Shown piece after piece: positions 59,268-64,000 of a stretch of DNA of 64,000 bases (positions within the stretch are counted from its first letter, which is position 1; the number at the start of each line of letters is the position of its first letter). Position numbers and translations under genes: made by a program. The DNA is from Stenotrophomonas sp. ATCM1_4 (GTDB taxonomy: Bacteria; Pseudomonadota; Gammaproteobacteria; Xanthomonadales; Xanthomonadaceae), in NCBI RefSeq assembly GCF_004348115.1, contig NZ_QPFB01000001.1, positions 597,978 to 661,977 on the forward strand. Reading direction: 5' to 3'. Under the pieces are notes generated by a model. It did no database searches, had not been told where the DNA came from, and worked only from the letters and a program-made list of their open reading frames with translations.

Positions 59268-59756
59268 ATGGTGATGGCCTGCATCGGGCTCGGCGCCAAT
59301 CTCGGCGACGCGCCCGGCACGGTGCGCGCCGCGATCCAGGCGCTGGGCCGGCTGCCGCAGACGCGGCTGCTGGCGGCCTCGCGCCTGTACCGCACCCCGG
59401 CCTGGGGCAAGCAGGACCAGCCGGACTTCATCAATGCCGCCGCCGCGGTGGAGACCAGCCTGCCGGCGCCGGAGTTGCTGGCCGAGCTGCTCTCCACCGA
59501 ACAGGCCTTCGGGCGGGTCCGCAACCCGGGCGAGCAGTGGGGGCCGCGGACGCTGGACCTGGACCTGCTGCTCTATGGCGAGCAGGTCATCGACCTGCCG
59601 CAACTCAAAGTGCCCCATCCCTACCTGCACGAGCGTGCCTTCGCCCTGCTGCCGCTGGCCGACGTGGCACCGCTGGCGCTTATCCCGGGCCATGGAACGG
59701 TGCGGGACACACTTGCTGTCATCAAAACCTGCGACATCGCGCCGATAGGGGGATAA
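59268..59756 (+). CDS. folK: 6-hydroxymethyl-dihydropterin pyrophosphokinase
   Basis: 162 residues. Makes the pyrophosphate substrate for FolP. The signature LGANLGD near the N terminus, the [13 protein letters not shown] motif and [15 protein letters not shown] are present. pcnB-folK-panB-panC is a typical gammaproteobacterial operon order; it starts 6 bp after pcnB. Confidence 0.95.
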   Translation: MVMACIGLGANLGDAPGTVRAAIQALGRLPQTRLLAASRLYRTPAWGKQDQPDFINAAAAVETSLPAPELLAELLSTEQAFGRVRNPGEQWGPRTLDLDLLLYGEQVIDLPQLKVPHPYLHERAFALLPLADVAPLALIPGHGTVRDTLAVIKTCDIAPIGG

Positions 59757-59787
59757 TGCTCGGCTTATCACCAAGCGTTACCCCCAT

Positions 59788-60603
59788 ATGAGCACACACG
59801 CAGACAGCAAACCCTGGACCGTCCCGGCCCTGGCCGACGCCAAGCGCAACGGCCAGAAGCTGGTGATGTTGACCGCCTACGACGCCGGCTTCGCCCGCGC
59901 CTTCGATGCCAACGGCGTGGACCTGATCCTGATCGGTGATTCGCTGGGCATGGTCGTGCAGGGGCACGATTCCACCTTGCCGGTGACCGTGGCCGACATG
60001 GTCTACCACACCCGCGCGGTGTCGCGCGTGCTGCAGCGTGCGCTGCTGGTGGCCGACCTGCCGTTCGGTGCGGATGCGACCCCCGAGCGCGCGCTGGAGG
60101 CCTCGCTGCAGCTGCTGCAGGCCGGCGCGGAGATGGTCAAGATCGAAGGTGCCGGCTTCAAGCTGGACATCATCCGCCACCTGGTCGAGCGTGAAATCCC
60201 GGTGTGCTCGCACCTGGGCCTGACCCCGCAGTCGGTGCTGCGCCTGGGTGGCTACCGCGTGCAGGGCCGAGGTGATGCCGCCCAGCAACTGGTCGATGAC
60301 GCCAAGGCCGTGGTCGCCGCCGGCGCCAGCCTGCTGGTGCTCGAATGCGTGCCCAGCCCGGTCGCCGCGCGCGTCACCGCCGCGGTCAGCGCGCCGACCA
60401 TCGGCATTGGTGCCGGCCCGGACTGCGATGGCCAGGTGCTGGTGCTGCACGACTTCCTCGGCCTGGACAGCGGCCATCGCCGGCCCAAGTTCGTCAAGGA
60501 CTTCCTGGCCGAAGGCGGCTCGGTCGCCGGTGCCGTACAGGCCTACGCCGACGCCGTGCGCGCCGGTACCTTCCCCGACGCGGAGCATGCGTACGCATCA
60601 TGA
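59788..60603 (+). CDS. panB: 3-methyl-2-oxobutanoate hydroxymethyltransferase
   Basis: 271 residues. First step of pantothenate synthesis (ketopantoate formation). [12 protein letters not shown], the [19 protein letters not shown] metal and substrate site and [17 protein letters not shown] are conserved. The stop overlaps the panC start (ATGA). Confidence 0.96.
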   Translation: MSTHADSKPWTVPALADAKRNGQKLVMLTAYDAGFARAFDANGVDLILIGDSLGMVVQGHDSTLPVTVADMVYHTRAVSRVLQRALLVADLPFGADATPERALEASLQLLQAGAEMVKIEGAGFKLDIIRHLVEREIPVCSHLGLTPQSVLRLGGYRVQGRGDAAQQLVDDAKAVVAAGASLLVLECVPSPVAARVTAAVSAPTIGIGAGPDCDGQVLVLHDFLGLDSGHRRPKFVKDFLAEGGSVAGAVQAYADAVRAGTFPDAEHAYAS

Positions 60604-61442
60604 TCGAGACCGTTACCGACCTTGCCCGGCTGCGTGCCATCGTTGCCGGCTGGAAGCGCGATGGGCTGCGCGTGGGCTTCGTGCCGACCATGGGCAACCT
60701 GCATCCCGGCCATTATTCGCTGGTAAAGCTGGCGCGCCAGCACGCTGACCGGATCGTCTCCAGCGTCTTCGTCAACCCGACCCAGTTCGGTCCGAACGAG
60801 GATTTCACCCGTTACCCGCGTACCCCGGAGGCCGATACCACCGGCCTTGAGCAGGCCGGTTGTGACGTGTTGTGGCTGCCGACGGTCGAATCGATGTACC
60901 CGTTTGGCGTGGGTCTGGCCGCCAATGTCCATGTGCCGGGCGTGAGTGCCCTGCTGGAAGGGGCTTTCCGCCCAGGCCACTTCGACGGGGTCTGCACGGT
61001 GGTGAGCCGCCTGTTCAACCAGGTGCAGCCCGACGTGGCCGCGTTTGGCCGCAAGGACTACCAGCAGCTGGCGGTGATCCGTCAGATGGTGACCGACCTG
61101 GCATTCCCGATCGAGATCCTCGGCGGCGAGATCGTCCGTGAAGGCGATGGCCTGGCGATGAGTTCGCGCAACCAGTACCTGACCGCGGAGATCCGTCCGC
61201 AGGCGACGGTGATCCGGCGCGTGCTGCTGGCCATGCGTGAGGCCTACCTGGCGGGCGCGACGCGCGAGCAGGTCGAGGCCGACGGCGCCGCACAGCTGGA
61301 AGCGGCCGGTTTCCAGGTGGACTACGCGGTGGTGCGGCTGCCGGATCTGGGCGAGCCGGGGGACAGTCATGACGGTGCCCGCGTGGCGCTGGTGGCCGCC
61401 AAGCTGGGCAGCACCCGCCTGATCGACAACGTCGAGTTCTGA
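60600..61442 (+). CDS. panC: Pantothenate synthetase
   Basis: 280 residues. Joins pantoate and beta-alanine with [14 protein letters not shown] holds the HIGH motif, [20 protein letters not shown] the substrate site, and [11 protein letters not shown] the KMSKS-like loop. It is coupled to panB by a 4-base overlap; panD, the source of beta-alanine, follows after a hairpin. Confidence 0.96.
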   Translation: MIETVTDLARLRAIVAGWKRDGLRVGFVPTMGNLHPGHYSLVKLARQHADRIVSSVFVNPTQFGPNEDFTRYPRTPEADTTGLEQAGCDVLWLPTVESMYPFGVGLAANVHVPGVSALLEGAFRPGHFDGVCTVVSRLFNQVQPDVAAFGRKDYQQLAVIRQMVTDLAFPIEILGGEIVREGDGLAMSSRNQYLTAEIRPQATVIRRVLLAMREAYLAGATREQVEADGAAQLEAAGFQVDYAVVRLPDLGEPGDSHDGARVALVAAKLGSTRLIDNVEF

Positions 61443-61492
61443 ATGGGGCAGCAAGGGGACTTCGCCTGTCCCGCCGATGCCTGTTCCTGACT

Positions 61493-61521
61493 GCCGATGG
61501 CGCCCTCGTGGCGCCATCGGC
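61493..61521 (+). terminator. Strong hairpin between panC and panD
   Basis: GCCGATGGCGCC / GGCGCCATCGGC (61493-61504, 61510-61521), 12 bp with a CTCGT loop and a weak T stretch (GTCTTC). It may end panC transcripts or act as a bidirectional attenuator; panD has its own promoter signal. Confidence 0.6.
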
Positions 61522-61622
61522 GTCTTCGGGCCCCGTCCCCGGGAACACGCTTGTTGCAGTGCGGGCAAGCCGCCATGCGGGTGCTAGACTGCGCGCTTTC
61601 ACACGCAGTTTTCGGCATTGCC

Positions 61623-62003
61623 ATGCAACTTTCCCTGCTCAAGACCAAGATCCACCGCGCCACCGTCACGCACTCGGAGCTGAACTACGAAGGCTCCATC
61701 GCCATCGATGACAACCTGCTCCAGGCCACCGGCATCCGCGAGTTCGAACAGGTGCACATCTGGGACGTGACCAACGGTGCGCGCTTCACCACCTACGCCC
61801 TGCGTGCCGAAGCCGGCAGCGGCATCATCTCGCTCAACGGCGGCGCCGCGCGCCACGTGCAGGTGGGCGACATCATCATCATCGCCGCCTTCGCCAGCAT
61901 GAGCGAGGAAGAAGCCAGCCGCTTCAAGCCGAAGCTGGTCTACGTCGACGGCGACAACCGCATTTCCCACACCAACGACAGCATCCCTGCACAGGCCGCA
62001 TGA
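61623..62003 (+). CDS. panD: Aspartate 1-decarboxylase precursor
   Basis: 126 residues. Makes beta-alanine. Self-cleavage between G24 and S25 (NYEGSIAID) gives the pyruvoyl cofactor. An extended -10 (TGC-TAGACT, 61582-61590) suggests its own promoter. The stop overlaps the pgi start (ATGA), so both are co-transcribed. Confidence 0.96.
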   Translation: MQLSLLKTKIHRATVTHSELNYEGSIAIDDNLLQATGIREFEQVHIWDVTNGARFTTYALRAEAGSGIISLNGGAARHVQVGDIIIIAAFASMSEEEASRFKPKLVYVDGDNRISHTNDSIPAQAA

Positions 62004-63511
62004 CCACGTACAACGGATTCGACGTATTGCGCACCCACGCCCAGCGCTTGCAGGGCACGGGTATCCCCACGCTGCTGGCCGCCGAGCCGGACCGGGTGAA
62101 ACGCCTGGCGCTCAAGGTCGGTCCGTTGTATGTGAACTTCGCACGACAGAAGTACGACGCCGCCGCCCTGCAGGCGTTGCTGGAGCTGGCCGCCGCGCGC
62201 GATGTCACCGGCGGCTTCCAGCGCCTGTTCGGCGGTGAGCGGATCAACATCACCGAGGACCGCGCGGTGCTGCACAGCGCCCTGCGCGGCAACGCCAGCC
62301 AGGCGCCGGTCGCAGTTGCGGCCAACGCCGAGGCGGTGGCGGTGCAGCAGCGCATGGGTGCGCTGATCCAGCAGCTGGAAGCGAGCAATGTCACCGACAT
62401 CGTCAGCGTCGGCATTGGCGGTTCGGACCTGGGCCCGCGATTGGTGGCCGATGCGCTGCGTCCGGCAAGCGGCGCGCGCTTCCGCGTGCATTTCGTTTCC
62501 AACGTCGATGGCGCGGCGATGCAGCGCACGCTGGCCACGCTGGACCCGGCGACCACCGCCGGCATCCTGATCTCCAAGACCTTCGGTACCCAGGAGACGC
62601 TGCTCAACGGCGCGATCCTGCGTGACTGGCTGGGTGGCAGTGCGCGCCTGTACGCGGTCAGCGCCAATCCGGAGCGTGCGGCCAAGGCGTTCGAGATCGC
62701 CGCCGAGCGCGTGCTGCCGATGTGGGATTGGGTGGGGGGGCGCTATTCGCTGTGGTCGGCGGTCGGCTTCCCGATCGCGCTGGCCATCGGCTTCGAGCGC
62801 TTCGGCCAGTTGCTGGCCGGTGCGGCGGAAATGGATGCCCACGCCGCCAGTGCGCCGCTGGACCGCAACCTGCCGGTGCTGCATGCCTTGACCGACATCT
62901 GGAACCGCAACGTGCTCGGCTACGCCACGCACGCGGTGATGACCTACGACCAGCGCCTGGCGCTGCTGCCGGCCTACCTGCAGCAGCTGGTGATGGAAAG
63001 CCTGGGCAAGCGGGTCAAGCTCGACGGCAGCCCGGTCGACGTGGACACCGTGCCGGTGTGGTGGGGCGGTGCCGGCACCGACGTGCAGCACAGCTTCTTC
63101 CAGGCCCTGCACCAGGGCACCAGCATCGTGCCGGCCGACTTCATCGGTTGCGTGCGCAATGATGATCCGTACACGGTCAACCACCAGGCACTGTTGGCCA
63201 ACCTGCTGGCGCAGACCGAGGCATTGGCCAACGGCCAGGACAGCGAAGACCCGCACCGGCAGTACCCGGGCGGCCGTCCGAGCACCTTGATCCTGCTGGA
63301 TTCGCTGACCCCGCAGTCGCTGGGGGCGCTGATCGCGATGTACGAACATGCGGTGTACGTGCAGTCGCTGGTCTGGGGCATCAATGCGTTCGACCAGTTC
63401 GGCGTGGAGCTGGGCAAGCAGTTGGCCAAGCAGCTGTTGCCGGCGTTGCAGGGGCAGGCGGTGGAGATCGCCGATCCGGTGACGCGCGAGGCGCTGGCGC
63501 TGCTGCGCTGA
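62000..63511 (+). CDS. pgi: Glucose-6-phosphate isomerase
   Basis: 503 residues. Interconverts glucose-6-phosphate and fructose-6-phosphate. [16 protein letters not shown], the SKTFGTQET phosphate loop and the signature [16 protein letters not shown] are present. Slightly shorter than the 549-residue E. coli enzyme, as is usual in xanthomonads. Confidence 0.96.
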   Translation: MTTYNGFDVLRTHAQRLQGTGIPTLLAAEPDRVKRLALKVGPLYVNFARQKYDAAALQALLELAAARDVTGGFQRLFGGERINITEDRAVLHSALRGNASQAPVAVAANAEAVAVQQRMGALIQQLEASNVTDIVSVGIGGSDLGPRLVADALRPASGARFRVHFVSNVDGAAMQRTLATLDPATTAGILISKTFGTQETLLNGAILRDWLGGSARLYAVSANPERAAKAFEIAAERVLPMWDWVGGRYSLWSAVGFPIALAIGFERFGQLLAGAAEMDAHAASAPLDRNLPVLHALTDIWNRNVLGYATHAVMTYDQRLALLPAYLQQLVMESLGKRVKLDGSPVDVDTVPVWWGGAGTDVQHSFFQALHQGTSIVPADFIGCVRNDDPYTVNHQALLANLLAQTEALANGQDSEDPHRQYPGGRPSTLILLDSLTPQSLGALIAMYEHAVYVQSLVWGINAFDQFGVELGKQLAKQLLPALQGQAVEIADPVTREALALLR

Positions 63512-63532
63512 TTGTCGCGCGCAGGTTGATGC

Positions 63533-63564
63533 AAAAACGCCGTGCAGCGATGCACGGCGTTTTT
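63533..63564 (+). terminator. Terminator after pgi
   Basis: A 14-bp stem AAAAACGCCGTGCA / TGCACGGCGTTTTT (63533-63546, 63551-63564) with a GCGA tetraloop and T tract. It works in both directions and also serves the convergent regulator gene. Confidence 0.92.
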
Positions 63565-63570
63565 GTTTGC

Positions 63571-63605
63571 GCCCCCTCCCTTTCGCGCAGCGAAGGGGAG
63601 GGCTG
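63571..63605 (+). repeat. Intergenic palindrome, possible REP-like element
   Basis: CCCTCCCTTTCGC and GCGAAGGGGAGGG form an imperfect palindrome, followed by GCTGGGGAGAGGGCT. Units of this type (CCCTCCC...GGGAGGGGCTGGGGAGAGGG) are scattered between genes in xanthomonads. Only one copy lies in this window. Confidence 0.5.
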
Positions 63606-63669
63606 GGGAGAGGGCTTTGGGGGCTCGCCAGCGACGCTTGCTCCGCGGCTGAAGTCGCTGCTGCCGGGC

Positions 63670-64000
63670 CTATCGGTTCGGGTCGCGTTCCGGGCTTGGG
63701 CGCTTGGTCAGTTTGCGCTGCAGCGAGCGGCGGTGCATGCCGAGCAGGCGTGCGGCGGCCGAGACGTTGCCGCCGGTTTCATGCAGGGCCTGCTGGATGT
63801 GTTCCCACTGCAGGCGGCTGATCGGGGTCATCGAGTCCGGCGGCTCGACGTCGTCCGGCTCTTCGCCGCCCTCGTCGTCCTCGCCCAGCGCACGCAGGAT
63901 CATCTGCACGGTCGCCGGTTTGGGCAGGTAGTCATCGGCACCGAGCTTGATCGCTTCCACCGCGGTGGCGATCGAGGCATAGCCGGTCACCAGCAGGATG
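63670..64000 (-). CDS. Response regulator of the RegA/ActR/PrrA type (partial)
   Basis: The gene runs off the right edge; about 110 C-terminal residues are seen. The end of the receiver domain (LVTGYASIATAVEAIKLGADDYLPKPA) with the conserved K of the KP loop is followed by an acidic linker and a Fis-type helix-turn-helix (NVSAAARLLGMHRRSLQRKL). Such regulators with an HTH of this kind respond to redox state with a RegB/PrrB kinase. The name is by family. Confidence 0.88.
   Translation of the reverse strand, partial: ILLVTGYASIATAVEAIKLGADDYLPKPATVQMILRALGEDDEGGEEPDDVEPPDSMTPISRLQWEHIQQALHETGGNVSAAARLLGMHRRSLQRKLTKRPSPERDPNR

Noticed and set aside
1..64000. CRISPR array
   Set aside because: No series of regularly spaced identical repeats was seen; repeats found are pairs or the four dispersed late elements.

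Overview
The window is a high-GC gammaproteobacterial chromosome segment. The gene order folP-miaA-hfq-hflX / pncC / lexA-recA-recX / alaS-csrA, the lexA operator TTAGTAGCAATACTACTAA and the panBCD-pgi block point to the Xanthomonadaceae, most likely Stenotrophomonas. The genus is inferred from gene order, motifs and composition; no database search was possible.

Layout. Positions 1-10337 are host core genome: RNA and DNA maintenance genes, all on the + strand, ending in tRNA-Ser(GCU). Positions 10323-49369 (39,047 bp) are a complete-looking prophage inserted at the 3' end of that tRNA, bounded by a 15-bp direct repeat (attL 10323-10337, attR 49355-49369). Positions 49370-64000 are host again: a terminator, two identical tRNA-Arg(ACG) genes, a minus-strand block (alpha/beta hydrolase, thiD, DUF1275, lipoprotein, phoH, bcp, gcvR), then dapA and a bamC-like gene, fdxA, tRNA-Glu(CUC), pcnB-folK-panB-panC, panD-pgi and the end of a RegA-type response regulator.

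The prophage has a lambda-like regulatory and early half and a T7/BPP-1-like podovirus late half. A leftward operon (18701 to 10374) carries many small overlapping genes, a Bet annealing protein with a YqaJ exonuclease, and an AlpA-type excisionase candidate. A CI repressor with an autocleaving S24 domain is expressed leftward together with a three-helix membrane protein, a superinfection-exclusion candidate. Rightward from cro come a CII-like regulator, an O-like replication protein, a DnaB helicase, an HNH protein, a RuvC-like resolvase and a small HTH protein. The late region encodes portal, scaffold, capsid, tail tubular proteins A and B, internal virion proteins (one with a lytic transglycosylase and a toxin-nuclease-like domain), terminase, SAR-endolysin lysis cassette, two tail fibre proteins and, convergent to them, the integrase.

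Regulatory DNA found by reading: (1) the leftward and rightward early promoters share one layout, TTGACA-N6-TATGGGATGCC, with paired operators 24 bp apart; (2) a 20-bp element, AAATAGTCGGGAATCCGAAC, occurs in four copies, each just before a late block (first late gene, capsid, lysis, tail fibre), and the first copy starts 5 bp after the small HTH gene, which makes that protein a candidate late activator; (3) tandem TGCCCCATGTT repeats with 12-bp period lie in both prophage arms and are candidate integrase arm-type sites. Host points of note are a pcnB gene without any ATG or GTG able to start it, and a lexA promoter whose SOS box abuts the start codon.
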